The notes: generated by a model from the letters alone, not told the origin. 64,000 nucleotides of DNA from Verrucomicrobiia bacterium (GCA_035629335.1 DASPIB010000001.1:1-64000); one strand, 5' to 3'. Positions 46,005 to 54,578 are shown, counted from the stretch's first letter. Program-made: numbers and translations.

Positions 46005-46748
46005 ATGGACAAAACAAAGAACTTCAGCGACCTTTCGGCTCTATTTATTAACTGCTCAATCAAAAAGGACAAAACGGGATCGCACACGCAGCTGCTTATA
46101 AACAAAGCGGCGCATATCATGGAGGCTCAAGGGGTGCGTGTTGAACAAATATACGCCCTCGACCATGCTATTGCCTTTGGCATGATAAAAGACGGCAAAG
46201 AAGAAGGCCAGGCCGATGATTGGCCAGAGATCCAGCAAAAAATCCAAACTGCGGATATTTTGGTAATTGGTACGCCAATTTGGCTGGGGGCAAAATCGAG
46301 TGTGGCGACACTGGTGATTGAACGAATGTACGCCTACAGCGGCGACCGTAACCAAAAAGGCCAGTATATTTATTACGGCAAGGCTGCCGGTTGCTTAGTA
46401 ACAGGCAATGAGGATGGCGTGAAGCACGTGTCGCGCGATATTTTGTATTCGATGCAGCACATTGGCTACACAATTCCACCACAAGCCGATGCCGGCTGGG
46501 TGGGTGAAGCCGGCCCAGGCCCGAGCTATGGTGACACCGAATGGAACGGAAAGCCAGTAGGTGACGGCAAAACACCTGTGGGTTTTGCTAACGATTTTAC
46601 CAATCGCAATGTCACCTTTATGGCCTGGAACTTGATGCATACCGCCAGGCTGTTAAAAGATAAGGATGGCTTTCCGGCAGTCGGAAACACCGCAGATGGC
46701 TGGGAGCAAGTGACGAACGCTAAAAGTGACAATCCGGAATACCGCTAG
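46005..46748 (+). CDS. flavodoxin-like NAD(P)H-dependent FMN reductase
   Basis: 247 aa. Flavodoxin-like fold: the phosphate-loop region LFINCSIKKDKTGSHTQ near residue 13, VIGTPIWLGAKSSVATLVIER near 89 (the conserved P-I-W-x-G isoalloxazine loop), and GNEDGVKHVSRDILYSMQHIG. A C-terminal extension (GPGPSYGDTEWNGKPVGDG) is typical of the flavodoxin-family proteins annotated as NADPH-dependent oxidoreductases. Likely reduces quinones or other acceptors in the cytoplasm. AGGGGA before the ATG. Monocistronic. Confidence 0.85.
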   Translation: MDKTKNFSDLSALFINCSIKKDKTGSHTQLLINKAAHIMEAQGVRVEQIYALDHAIAFGMIKDGKEEGQADDWPEIQQKIQTADILVIGTPIWLGAKSSVATLVIERMYAYSGDRNQKGQYIYYGKAAGCLVTGNEDGVKHVSRDILYSMQHIGYTIPPQADAGWVGEAGPGPSYGDTEWNGKPVGDGKTPVGFANDFTNRNVTFMAWNLMHTARLLKDKDGFPAVGNTADGWEQVTNAKSDNPEYR

Positions 46749-46813
46749 ATAAGTATAAAAATACTGAATGAAAGCGTGGCAAAGGCGCTGCACTACTTCA
46801 GCATAATTTTAAT

Positions 46814-46869
46814 TTGACTTTACTATTTAGTTATGATATTATCTATATATCTCGCTAGTTATACTAGCG
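46814..46869 (+). promoter_or_regulatory. promoter and palindromic operator-like site of the TauE/SafE gene
   Basis: TTGACT (46814-46819), 17-bp spacer, TATTAT (46837-46842). The perfect palindrome CGCTAGT-TAT-ACTAGCG (46853-46869) falls just after the expected start point, a classic repressor position. Confidence 0.65.
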
Positions 46870-46962
46870 CAATCTTCTAAATACGAAAACTATTGGCAGT
46901 TCCTACTGTCAGCGACGCGCTGCCCTTACTTATCTAGAGATTCATTAAACAAGGAACTAAAA

Positions 46963-47697
46963 ATGGACCTATTATTAGTGGTGACGTTTGTCGTCGCCTT
47001 ATTTTCAAGTGTTATTAGCGGCATGAGCGGCGGGGGAGGTGGCTTTATCATGACGCCTTACTACCTGCTGATTGGTTTTACACCGCAGCAAATTGCGGCT
47101 GGTGCTTCGGTGGCGAGCCTCGGACTTGGCGGTAGTTCGCTGATGGCGATACGCGGCCAGCAGCTACTGCATAAGCAATTTTTGTGGCCACTGCTCGCCA
47201 TAACGGTACCTGTAACACTGCTGGCTATGATGGCGCTGCCAAAAGTACATAGCGATGCCTTCGAGCTGGTGATCGGAGTGCTGCTTATTGTACTGGCGCC
47301 GACGCTATTTATTAATAAGAAAACATTACAGCCCGGTACGCGGAGCCGAAAATCGGTTATCGCAGGCTACTGTAGCTACGCTATTATTTTGTTTGCTAGC
47401 TCGCTCGGTACTGGACTCGCCACATTGCTTTTCTTACCGCTGATGTTTCTAATGGGTCTTACCGCACTCCAAGCGAACGCCACCCGGCGCGTGCTGCTAC
47501 TGGTTCAGGCGCTGTTGGTTTTTGCTACCGTACTCCCTCAAGGGTATATCGTCTGGAGTCATGCTTCGGTAGCGCTAATCGGTAATTACCTGGGCGGCTA
47601 TATTGGGACGAAATTCGCCATAAGGCGTGGCGAAAAATTTGTTAAGCTAGCCCTAGCGAGCGTAATGCTGATATCTGGTGGGGTACTGGTCTTTTAA
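46963..47697 (+). CDS. TauE/SafE-family (TSUP) membrane exporter
   Basis: 244 aa with about 7-8 membrane helices. The N-terminal repeat motif ISGMSGGGGGFIMTPYYLLIG and QIAAGASVASLGLGGSSL, and the second-half repeat LTALQANATRRVLLL, are characteristic of the TSUP family, which moves sulfite, sulfonates and other small anions or is linked to sulfur handling. AAGGA lies before the ATG, after a leader of about 115 nt that contains the palindrome. Substrate unknown. Confidence 0.9.
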   Translation: MDLLLVVTFVVALFSSVISGMSGGGGGFIMTPYYLLIGFTPQQIAAGASVASLGLGGSSLMAIRGQQLLHKQFLWPLLAITVPVTLLAMMALPKVHSDAFELVIGVLLIVLAPTLFINKKTLQPGTRSRKSVIAGYCSYAIILFASSLGTGLATLLFLPLMFLMGLTALQANATRRVLLLVQALLVFATVLPQGYIVWSHASVALIGNYLGGYIGTKFAIRRGEKFVKLALASVMLISGGVLVF

Positions 47698-47762
47698 AGA
47701 TAGCGCTTGATTTATTGTTCTACAGGCTGTTTAATCAAGAGGCCCACGACAAGGAGGCTGTG

Positions 47763-48176
47763 ATGGAGCTTGACGAGCAACGTGTGAAAGACCTAGCGGT
47801 CCGCTACGCAGATATGGCCCCGGGAAGCGTTATTCGCGAACTCAGGACGGCTGACTCGGAAAAAGAGTTGCTGCACCGAATCGAGGCGGTCTATCGGCTT
47901 CCGAACCATAATGGGATTGAGGTCGCGCAAGCTGTATGCAAGCTGGCAGTGAACGAATCACATCCACGTATCTTCGCACTGGCAATTGAGCTGCTGGATT
48001 ACGGGCTTAGGGTGAACGAACAGCATGAGGTTCTGAAGGCAATTAAAGATAGGCTGAAGAAGAATAGCGAGCTGGCTAATTCGGAAATCGTCAACTTGGC
48101 TTTGCTTGATCGTCGGGACGGCATGGTTGGCGAGCGGATCCAGAGGCTCCTTGAAGAGTACTTCCCTCGTCACTAG
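47763..48176 (+). CDS. hypothetical helical protein, 137 aa
   Basis: ATG 47763 has AAGGAGG 5 nt upstream; the longer frame from 47715 is rejected. Almost entirely predicted alpha-helix with regular charged heptads (VKDLAVRYADMAPGSVIREL; VLKAIKDRLKKNSELANSEI), which may form a HEAT-like or helical-bundle scaffold. No family recognised. It lies 65 nt after the TSUP gene and may be read from the same promoter; it ends at a strong terminator. Confidence 0.6.
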   Translation: MELDEQRVKDLAVRYADMAPGSVIRELRTADSEKELLHRIEAVYRLPNHNGIEVAQAVCKLAVNESHPRIFALAIELLDYGLRVNEQHEVLKAIKDRLKKNSELANSEIVNLALLDRRDGMVGERIQRLLEEYFPRH

Positions 48177-48218
48177 ATCTTAGACTGATAGCGCCCGCAG
48201 ATAAGTAGTGGTGTTAAA

Positions 48219-48260
48219 CTTGCTGGCCTGCGGTAAACTGCAGGCCAGCAAGCATTCTTT
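48219..48260 (+). terminator. terminator after the 137-aa gene
   Basis: CTTGCTGGCCTGC (48219-48231) pairs with GCAGGCCAGCAAG (48240-48252), then CATTCTTTG. Confidence 0.85.
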
Positions 48261-48279
48261 GTAATTATTTAAATTTTGA

Positions 48280-48302
48280 GCCCCCGGCTACGTGCCGGGG
48301 GC
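48280..48302 (-). terminator. terminator after the nucleotidyltransferase-like gene
   Basis: GCCCCCGGC/GCCGGGGGC perfect 9-bp stem, then TCAAAATTT on the minus strand, 6 nt after the stop. Confidence 0.8.
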
Positions 48303-48308
48303 GGACGG

Positions 48309-48800
48309 TCAGGGCCAGCGCGCTTCAAGCAGGCGCATCCCTAGCTGGGGCTCCTTTTCGTGAATAGCCAAGGTGACGGCATCACCGGCGATGTTCTTGA
48401 CGAATTCGCTGTCATGGTGTGGCAGATGCTGCTGAATGGCTTCGGCTTGAGTTTGCCACTTTTCCGGCATCAGGTGTACATCGGGCATGACACCCTTGGT
48501 GGCGGCAAGTAACCAGCCGTAGTGTACCGTTCCGAAGCCCAGCACTTGTAGTGCAATCAGTAGGCGCGTTGCCTTCAGGTCGAAGTAAAGGTTGTTGTCG
48601 TAAGCGTCTGACGGAACGTTCTCACGCAGTCGCAGCACGTAAGTGGCATAGGTGACAGGCGTCACCACGACCACTAGGTCAAGATCGTTACCTTTCTGCC
48701 CGCGGGCAACCGAGCCGATGACATCGACACCGAGCACACCAGGGGCATTCAGAAATACCGTGGCTGTGCGCAAGGCAGTAGTGCGGCCAATCTTGGCCAT
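48309..48800 (-). CDS. nucleotidyltransferase-domain protein (MNT-like), 163 aa
   Basis: ATG 48800 is set by CTGGAGG 6 nt upstream; the longer frame to 49064 crosses the promoter region and is rejected. VIGSVARGQKGNDLDLVVVV (about residues 27-46) is the GSxARG...DxDL motif of pol-beta-like minimal nucleotidyltransferases. The C-terminal half is not a known partner domain. Known members adenylylate tRNA, proteins or antibiotics, or act as antitoxins beside HEPN proteins; no HEPN gene is adjacent. The later third acidic residue is not obvious. Confidence 0.75.
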   Translation of the reverse strand: MAKIGRTTALRTATVFLNAPGVLGVDVIGSVARGQKGNDLDLVVVVTPVTYATYVLRLRENVPSDAYDNNLYFDLKATRLLIALQVLGFGTVHYGWLLAATKGVMPDVHLMPEKWQTQAEAIQQHLPHHDSEFVKNIAGDAVTLAIHEKEPQLGMRLLEARWP

Positions 48801-48959
48801 GATGACCTCCAGGTCCTTCAGTTGGCTTCGGTAACCAGATAATAATATAACTTTAAAATAAAAAAGCAAGTATTGCGCCACTACTATTATAGTGCATACT
48901 ATTTCTGGCTGGTAAATACCAATTTGACACCTGAGAGCTGTATACACCCAGGAGGAGCC

Positions 48960-49289
48960 ATGGCTACCACGAGGAGCGGAAATCTTACACGAATAGTAAT
49001 AAGTGTTGACCCGCCACTTTCTCCGGAAATCTTCGTGGGTAGCTTTGTACACTTTAACCTTCAACGCCCTAAAGTGGTCGTTACTGGCACGGATCTTGAC
49101 GTTCTAAGGAGTGCAGACTCGGTTCAGGCAAAAGTAAAGAGGGCTGAGCCCGAAAAGCGCTGTCTTGTAGTGCAAGCAACGCTGGTCACGGAACAAATGT
49201 TTAATACTGGCTTTAGCGCCGAACTTGAAGCTCGAATAGGGGCAGGCGGTTCGGGCGAGTTGAAGATTGCATGGTGCATGAACAGGTAA
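48960..49289 (+). CDS. hypothetical protein, 109 aa
   Basis: ATG 48960 follows AGGAGGAGCC, one of the strongest ribosome sites in the window; the longer frame from 48873 is rejected. Soluble and beta-rich (LTRIVISVDPPLSPEIFVG; RPKVVVTGTDLDVL; RCLVVQATLVTEQMF). No family recognised. Divergent from the nucleotidyltransferase-like gene and closed by a perfect 12-bp terminator. Function unknown. Confidence 0.6.
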   Translation: MATTRSGNLTRIVISVDPPLSPEIFVGSFVHFNLQRPKVVVTGTDLDVLRSADSVQAKVKRAEPEKRCLVVQATLVTEQMFNTGFSAELEARIGAGGSGELKIAWCMNR

Positions 49290-49293
49290 GTGG

Positions 49294-49330
49294 CTTGCAC
49301 CTCACTGATCTTGGTGAGGTGCAAGTTTTA
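49294..49330 (+). terminator. terminator after the 109-aa gene
   Basis: CTTGCACCTCAC (49294-49305) pairs with GTGAGGTGCAAG (49314-49325), then TTTTAT. Confidence 0.9.
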
Positions 49331-49354
49331 TCAAAAAACTGCTATAGTAACAGT

Positions 49355-49705
49355 ATGAATTTTAAAAATAGATCTGCACTTATTCTGACAATTGTCATAG
49401 CCGTGTTACTGATTGTGGGCTCGGCTGGCCTTGGTTTCTTTGTCGGCCAACAGCACCAGGCATGGCGCGTGGAGCTGCTTGAAAAAGAGCGCATCATCCA
49501 GGACGATAGAAATGCCACCGCCCTTGAACAAAAAGACAAAGAATTAAACCGCACACTGAACGACTATGATTCGGCTTGTTTTGAATTCCAAGAACTTTAC
49601 GCGGCCTACGAAAAGCTGTACGCCAAAGCCGGCGCCAGCTCCGGTGAGCCTCGTTACAGTGCACCAGATGGCGCGCGGGGTAATGAGGAGTCTTGTTATC
49701 GATAG
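49355..49705 (+). CDS. membrane-anchored coiled-coil protein, 116 aa
   Basis: One N-terminal membrane segment (about residues 8-30, LILTIVIAVLLIVGSAGLGF) followed by a charged, heptad-like helix (VELLEKERIIQDDRNATALE; EQKDKELNRTLNDYDSA) and a polar tail. The layout of a single anchor plus extracytoplasmic coiled coil is common in small envelope proteins; function unknown. TATAGT (49343-49348) ends 6 nt before the ATG, so a leaderless start is likely. Confidence 0.7.
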   Translation: MNFKNRSALILTIVIAVLLIVGSAGLGFFVGQQHQAWRVELLEKERIIQDDRNATALEQKDKELNRTLNDYDSACFEFQELYAAYEKLYAKAGASSGEPRYSAPDGARGNEESCYR

Positions 49706-49738
49706 CTAAATCTCTAGTGGCTGCGTATACTTAAAGAC

Positions 49739-50308
49739 ATGTCAGATGTAATTATTACGCTGGGTCGCGGCATCTATCATGATGGAACGCTACCGCCCGA
49801 TCCCCGGGCGCGAGTGCAAAAAGCCGTCGAGCTTTATAAACAGGGTCAAGCGCCAATAATTGTTATGTCTGGTTCTTGGTCATTCCATCTAGAAACGCAG
49901 CCTCAGCGTACGGAAGCTGCTGCAATGAAGCGGTATGCTATAGAACTAGGTGTGCCTGACGAGGCGGTAATTGAAGAGACGCTGTCCAAGGATACACTTA
50001 GCAATGCTTACTTTACAAAGGTGGCGCTATGCCAGCCACGTAATTGGCGAGATATTAATGTGATTGCTTCTGATGAGCACATGCTAAGAGTGAAATATCT
50101 ATTTGGAAAAGTGTACGGACCGGACTACAGAATGACATTCATTACTAGTGAAAGAGTGCTGAGTGATCGGGCATATCAAAGAGAGCTAGCTCACGAGCAG
50201 CAATCTCTGCAGGTTGCCAAGCAAGCACTTGCAAGCTTTACAGATGGCGACGATAAGGCGATTGGTCAAGCATTGCGACAGCACCATCCAGCATATCGAG
50301 AGGATTAA
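49739..50308 (+). CDS. DUF218 (YdcF/SanA-like) family protein 1
   Basis: 189 aa. The family core is visible: VIITLGRGIYHDG at the N-terminus, RVQKAVELYKQGQAPIIVMSG, the A-A-A-M-K-R-Y-A motif and ETLSKDTLSNAYF with conserved polar residues, then VIASDEHMLRVKYLFGKVYG. DUF218 proteins have a Rossmann-like fold; YdcF binds S-adenosylmethionine and SanA/ElyC affect envelope integrity. This copy has no membrane anchor. TATACT (49726-49731) ends 7 nt before the ATG, a leaderless start shared by the other two DUF218 genes (53903, 54656). Confidence 0.85.
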   Translation: MSDVIITLGRGIYHDGTLPPDPRARVQKAVELYKQGQAPIIVMSGSWSFHLETQPQRTEAAAMKRYAIELGVPDEAVIEETLSKDTLSNAYFTKVALCQPRNWRDINVIASDEHMLRVKYLFGKVYGPDYRMTFITSERVLSDRAYQRELAHEQQSLQVAKQALASFTDGDDKAIGQALRQHHPAYRED

Positions 50309-50398
50309 AAGTGTTCGACAGAGTGTAACCCACCTGTAGCAATTGGTAAGTTCAGCCCACCTGGAAAAGCGCAATGGACTTCTCTAGGGGGATGCCTA

Positions 50399-50427
50399 TT
50401 GAAAAAAATACTTCAATTCGGTATACT
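50399..50427 (+). promoter_or_regulatory. promoter of the MFS transporter gene
   Basis: TTGAAA (50399-50404), 17-bp spacer, TATACT (50422-50427). Confidence 0.7.
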
Positions 50428-50457
50428 ACCTAGACGTTATAGATTGGAAAAAAACAA

Positions 50458-51753
50458 ATGAAGAAATTTTACTCAGTACTGCTTAATACTCTTGTTGCAA
50501 ATGTGTCAACAAGCTTTTTGTGGTTTGCCTTAACTTTTTGGGTATACCTTGAAACAAAGTCGCTGATCGCTACTTCAATTATCGGCGGTTCGTACATGCT
50601 ATTCGTGGCTATTTGTGGCTTGGTGTTCGGCACTTTTGTCGATAAGCACAAAAAGAAACAAGCCATGCTGCTTTCAAGTGCTATTACTGTTGGAACCTAT
50701 GCTGTTGCGGGGCTACTGTTTATGGCGGTTCCTGAAGGGCAGCTTTTGGTAGTCAGCTCGCCGCTATTCTGGGCCTTTATCTTGGTGATTCTAGTTGGTG
50801 CAGTGGTTGAAAACATGCGAAACATAGCACTCTCTACCACGGTGACACTGTTGGTACCGAAGGAAGATAGGGCCAAGGCTAATGGCCTGGTCGGCTCAGT
50901 GACGGGTGTAGCGTTCATGGTGACCTCTGTTTTTAGTGGTCTATCGATTGGCATACTTGGCATGGGCTGGACATTAGCCATTGCCTTCGTGCTAACTGCG
51001 ATTGCGTTGATTCATCTTTTCTTTGTGGATATCCCAGAAGAAGAAATCTTCCACGACCCCGAGCTTGCGGGGAAGAAAATTGATTTCAAGGGCAGCCTTG
51101 CTGCGGTTCGGGTAGTGCCTGGGCTTTTGGCGCTGATTTTCTTCGCCACCTTCAACAACCTGCTTGGCGGTGTGTTTATGTCGCTGATGGACGCTTACGG
51201 GCTGAGCCTTATGCCAGTTGAGGTATGGGGGATTGTGCTTGGCATAGTGAGTACCGGCTTTATTATTGGTGGTTTGATTCTAGCGAAATTTGGCCTTGGG
51301 AAGAACCCACTTAAAACCTTACTTTTGATTAATGTTCTAGCTTGGCTTGTCTGTATTGGCTTTACCATCCGTGAATGGGCTTGGTTGGTAGTGGTTGGTT
51401 TCTTTGTCTACATGATTATTACCCCTGCCGCCGAAGCAGCCGAACACACAGTTATCCAGCGAGTCGTGCCATTTAAGCAACAAGGGCGCGTGTTTGGGTT
51501 TGCACAAAGCGTCGAATCAGCTGCCGCACCAATTACTGCCTTTATGATCGGGCCAATCGCCGAAGCCTATATCGTGCCGTTTATGAATAGTACGGCTGGA
51601 AAAGACATGTTCGGTTGGCTACTCGGTAGCGGTAATGCCCGCGGTATTGCCCTGGTGTTCGTACTCGCTGGCATCATAGGTCTTATCGTCACCTTATTTG
51701 CCTTCACGACAAAATCTTACCGACGTCTTTCACAGTTTTACGCTAAGAGCTAG
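50458..51753 (+). CDS. major facilitator superfamily transporter
   Basis: 431 aa, about 12 membrane helices. The loop GTFVDKHKKKQAMLLSS between helices 2 and 3 is the MFS motif A region; the central cytoplasmic loop is short (IPEEEIFHDPELAGKK). The layout fits the MFS_3-type drug or enterobactin exporters. Substrate unknown, probably efflux. The ATG is preceded only by an A-rich stretch without Shine-Dalgarno, about 24 nt after the predicted start point. Confidence 0.88.
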   Translation: MKKFYSVLLNTLVANVSTSFLWFALTFWVYLETKSLIATSIIGGSYMLFVAICGLVFGTFVDKHKKKQAMLLSSAITVGTYAVAGLLFMAVPEGQLLVVSSPLFWAFILVILVGAVVENMRNIALSTTVTLLVPKEDRAKANGLVGSVTGVAFMVTSVFSGLSIGILGMGWTLAIAFVLTAIALIHLFFVDIPEEEIFHDPELAGKKIDFKGSLAAVRVVPGLLALIFFATFNNLLGGVFMSLMDAYGLSLMPVEVWGIVLGIVSTGFIIGGLILAKFGLGKNPLKTLLLINVLAWLVCIGFTIREWAWLVVVGFFVYMIITPAAEAAEHTVIQRVVPFKQQGRVFGFAQSVESAAAPITAFMIGPIAEAYIVPFMNSTAGKDMFGWLLGSGNARGIALVFVLAGIIGLIVTLFAFTTKSYRRLSQFYAKS

Positions 51754-51813
51754 AAAGGTACGAATTCCTCTGATATAATCGACAGGTCGAAGACGCCTGG
51801 AGAGGAGCTAAGC

Positions 51814-51963
51814 GTGCGCTCTGTAAAAAAGGAACATGCCGGCTTTCTTGAGGCTGCCGTGGCACACGCAAGCGGCGCCAACGCATCTATAGATAAAGTC
51901 TTTTGTAATGATGATTTCCTGAAAATCAACACAATTTCAGGCAAGCTTCGAATAAACGATTAA
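51814..51963 (+). CDS. small hypothetical protein, 49 aa
   Basis: GTG 51814 has GAGAGGAG 6 nt upstream and TATAAT (51773-51778) at promoter distance. The 49 codons (RSVKKEHAGFLEAAVAHASG, then KVFCNDDFLKINTISGKLRI) are balanced and end at TAA 51961-51963. Possible two-part helix and hairpin. No family recognised; too short for a firm call, but promoter plus ribosome site make it likely. Confidence 0.5.
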   Translation: MRSVKKEHAGFLEAAVAHASGANASIDKVFCNDDFLKINTISGKLRIND

Positions 51964-52086
51964 ACGCCCCAGCCTCCCGACCTACTACCAAGCAGTGTAC
52001 GCAAAATGTGAACAGTACGGGGCAGTCCGTCGGATTACCAATAATGTTCTGGAAGTACAGCCTCGGCAGAGGAAGGACGCTTAGCG

Positions 52087-52347
52087 GTGCTCTTTGAGGA
52101 GATGCAGAAGGATGCGATTGAACGTACGGTGGCTCGACTGCTCGGCGGTATGACTATCGACTATAAGCATTACCACGATGGCGCTATAACGATTGAAACA
52201 GTCGGTGGCGATATTGTGATCACTACCGCAGAAGAGCTTCGTGACGTTATCTATAACTGGTGTAACTCAGTTTTCTACAATAAGCCGGTGGTGACCAACA
52301 GAGGTGAAACGCCCGAAGTGGTGATCATCGCACCACGCGACAGCTAA
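52087..52347 (+). CDS. hypothetical protein, 86 aa
   Basis: GTG 52087 follows GGAAGGA by 9 nt; the internal ATG at 52102 has GAGGAG directly abutting it, too close to work well. Short alpha/beta protein (EEMQKDAIERTVARLLGGM; GAITIETVGGDIVITTAEEL; PEVVIIAPRDS). No family recognised. Ends at a perfect 10-bp terminator. Function unknown. Confidence 0.6.
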   Translation: MLFEEMQKDAIERTVARLLGGMTIDYKHYHDGAITIETVGGDIVITTAEELRDVIYNWCNSVFYNKPVVTNRGETPEVVIIAPRDS

Positions 52348-52355
52348 AATTGAAT

Positions 52356-52395
52356 GGCCTCTCTCTTATGAATGTAGGAGAGAGGCCCTCCTTTA
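52356..52395 (+). terminator. terminator before aspS
   Basis: GGCCTCTCTC (52356-52365) pairs with GAGAGAGGCC (52378-52387), then CTCCTTTAC. Confidence 0.75.
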
Positions 52396-52458
52396 CTTGT
52401 AGAGTTGCGCTGTCAGGGATATAATGACATAAACTATATTGCAAAAGAAGAGGAAGTT

Positions 52459-53862
52459 ATGGCCAGAATTTGGGCAGCAGAAACCGCGACTAGAATTGAT
52501 GAAATTGTTGAAATTAAAGGCTGGGTACACGCTCGGCGTGATCATGGCAAGCTTATTTTTATTGATATCCGTGATCGCAGTGGTTTGCTACAGGCCGTGT
52601 TTTGGGGTGGCGGCGATAAAGAATTATTTGAAAAAGCCAGCACGCTCCGTAGTGAATACGTGATTGCCGTCAAGGGTAAGGTGCAAAAGCGCGGTGAGCG
52701 GCAAGTTAATCCCGACCTTCCGACTGGGGTGGTGGAATTAGCAGTCGAAAGCCTAGAGATTCTTAACGAAGCCGAAACGCCAATTTTTGAAATTGAAAAA
52801 GCCGCTGAAACTGGCGAAGAGCTCCGTATGCAGTACCGCTACCTCGACATGCGCTCGGCTCGAATGCAGGAAAACCTGAAAAAGCGCCATCAAGTCATAA
52901 AATTAGTGCGCGACGAGTTGGACAAACAGGGCTTTTGGGAAATCGAAACGCCGTATCTCACCAAAGGCACCCCTGAAGGCGCCCGCGAATTTGTGGTGCC
53001 GGCGCGGCTAAGCCCCGGTAAGTTTTTTGTGCTGCCGCAATCGCCACAGCAATTTAAACAGCTATTGATGGTAGGTGGCACCGAGCGCTATTTCCAAATT
53101 GCTCGCTGTTTCCGCGACGAAGACACTCGCGGTGACCGCCAAGCCGAATTCACCCAAATGGATCTCGAAATGAGCTTTGTTGAGCGTGAAGACGTGATGG
53201 CGCTGAACGAAAAGTTACTCATCGCAATAGTTGAGCAGCTGTACCCAGAAAAACGGATTCAGCAAGTGCCCTTCCCGCGCATTTCATATAAAGACGCGAT
53301 GGAAAAATATGGCACAGATCGACCTGACCTCCGTGAAGATAAAACCGACCCGAATCTGCTGGCCTTCGCCTGGGTTATTGACTTTCCTTTCTTTGAAAAA
53401 ACTAACAAGCAAGAACATCATGGTGCCGAAGGCGAGTGGACATTTACCCATAACCCGTTCAGTGCGGCTATTCCAGAGCATCGTGAATGGTTGAAAAACA
53501 AAGAGAACATTGGTGAAATTTTAACTACTCAGTACGATATTGTGCTCAACGGGTATGAAATTGGCGGGGGGAGTATTCGTAACCACAAACCAAGCGACCT
53601 TAGAAAAGTTCTGGAAATTATTGGCCATAAACCCGAAAACATTGATCGCGACTTTGGCCACTTGCTTAAAGCCTTTAGTTTTGGCGCGCCACCACACGGT
53701 GGCATTGCCTGGGGCCTTGAACGGCTGCTGATGATACTGCAAAACGAACCAAGCATTCGTGATGTCATGGCTTTCCCTAAAACTGGCGACAGCCGCGATC
53801 TCCTAATGGAGGCTCCTTCGGATATTCCTGAAAAGCAGCTGAAAGACCTAGGCTTGCGGTAA
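52459..53862 (+). CDS. aspS: aspartyl-tRNA synthetase, short form apparently without the GAD domain
   Basis: 467 aa from ATG 52459 (GAGGAAG 3 nt upstream). N-terminal OB-fold anticodon domain (VEIKGWVHARRDHGKLIFID), then the bacterial-type class II core: LTKGTPEGAREFVVPAR, FFVLPQSPQQFKQLLMVGG, RCFRDEDTRGDRQAEFTQMD and GIAWGLERLLMIL. Standard bacterial AspRS is about 590 aa with a GAD insertion between YGSDKPDLR and the LWVVDFPLFE strand. Here YGTDRPDLREDKTDPNLLAF leads straight into AWVIDFPFFEKT, so the insertion is gone. Charges tRNA-Asp; many bacteria of this type also mischarge tRNA-Asn for GatCAB, which cannot be decided here. Confidence 0.95.
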   Translation: MARIWAAETATRIDEIVEIKGWVHARRDHGKLIFIDIRDRSGLLQAVFWGGGDKELFEKASTLRSEYVIAVKGKVQKRGERQVNPDLPTGVVELAVESLEILNEAETPIFEIEKAAETGEELRMQYRYLDMRSARMQENLKKRHQVIKLVRDELDKQGFWEIETPYLTKGTPEGAREFVVPARLSPGKFFVLPQSPQQFKQLLMVGGTERYFQIARCFRDEDTRGDRQAEFTQMDLEMSFVEREDVMALNEKLLIAIVEQLYPEKRIQQVPFPRISYKDAMEKYGTDRPDLREDKTDPNLLAFAWVIDFPFFEKTNKQEHHGAEGEWTFTHNPFSAAIPEHREWLKNKENIGEILTTQYDIVLNGYEIGGGSIRNHKPSDLRKVLEIIGHKPENIDRDFGHLLKAFSFGAPPHGGIAWGLERLLMILQNEPSIRDVMAFPKTGDSRDLLMEAPSDIPEKQLKDLGLR

Positions 53863-53902
53863 AGTTAATAAAAAATTAACCTCTCATCACTACACTAATT
53901 TG

Positions 53903-54568
53903 GTGATCATTTCCGAAGAGGTGACTGACGCTATTGTTGTGTTTGGTCTACAGCTTGGAGATAAGGGGGAACTTTCAGATTGGCTCAAGGCACGGATTGA
54001 CGCGGCTGTCCGGCTCTACAAAAAGGGTAAAGCAAAGCATATCATTTTTTGTGGGTATTATCCGCTGAAGCGTAAAGATCTGCAAAAATATCCGGAAGCG
54101 ACGGCCATGAAGCAGTATTGCCTCGAGACATACCCGGAGGTGCCCGCAGCAGTTATCTTTAAGGAAGAGCGTTCGCTCTCGACGCCGGATAGTTTGATCT
54201 TTTTGCGGTCAGGGTTTCCAAACCTGAAGCGATTCACGATTGTTACCCAAAAAACGCTTGGGAAGCGAATTAAATTCCTTCAGGAAATGATTTACGGTCG
54301 GTCGGCGAAGGTGGAGTACGTCGCGCTCCCTTCAAGCGATAAAGATTTTCCGCTTGAGGCCTTTCTGCTCGATGATATGAAGTGCACCTTTGCGTTTTAT
54401 ACGGACCATCTTCCGGGCGGAAAGTATAAGCCGGGCGAATACCAGAAGCTCCTTAACCCCGACGGCACTACTCGATGGGACGAGCTACGCTTGTTGCATC
54501 ACGACTGTCCTTTCTGGAGTGATGACCCAAGCTCAAGGATTCGCCATCCGCATTCTGAGTTCCGTTAA
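53903..54568 (+). CDS. DUF218 family protein 2
   Basis: About 221 aa. Core motifs as in the 49739 copy: VTDAIVVFGLQLGDKGELSD, RIDAAVRLYKKGKAKHIIFCG, ATAMKQYCLE and EERSLSTPDSLIFLR. A longer C-terminus (PGGKYKPGEYQKLLNPDG) is shared with the third copy (PGFRPGKHKMLLDAAG), so copies 2 and 3 are the closer pair. GTG 53903 is preferred over TTG 53900 because TACACT (53891-53896) ends 6 nt before it, the spacing seen in the other leaderless genes. No membrane anchor. Confidence 0.82.
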   Translation: MIISEEVTDAIVVFGLQLGDKGELSDWLKARIDAAVRLYKKGKAKHIIFCGYYPLKRKDLQKYPEATAMKQYCLETYPEVPAAVIFKEERSLSTPDSLIFLRSGFPNLKRFTIVTQKTLGKRIKFLQEMIYGRSAKVEYVALPSSDKDFPLEAFLLDDMKCTFAFYTDHLPGGKYKPGEYQKLLNPDGTTRWDELRLLHHDCPFWSDDPSSRIRHPHSEFR

Positions 54569-54578
54569 CCAGAACTCG

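Noticed and set aside
48309-48800. Calling the nucleotidyltransferase-like gene part of a HEPN-MNT toxin-antitoxin pair
   Set aside because: No HEPN-like (R-x4-6-H) neighbour is adjacent; both flanking genes are divergent or terminated separately.
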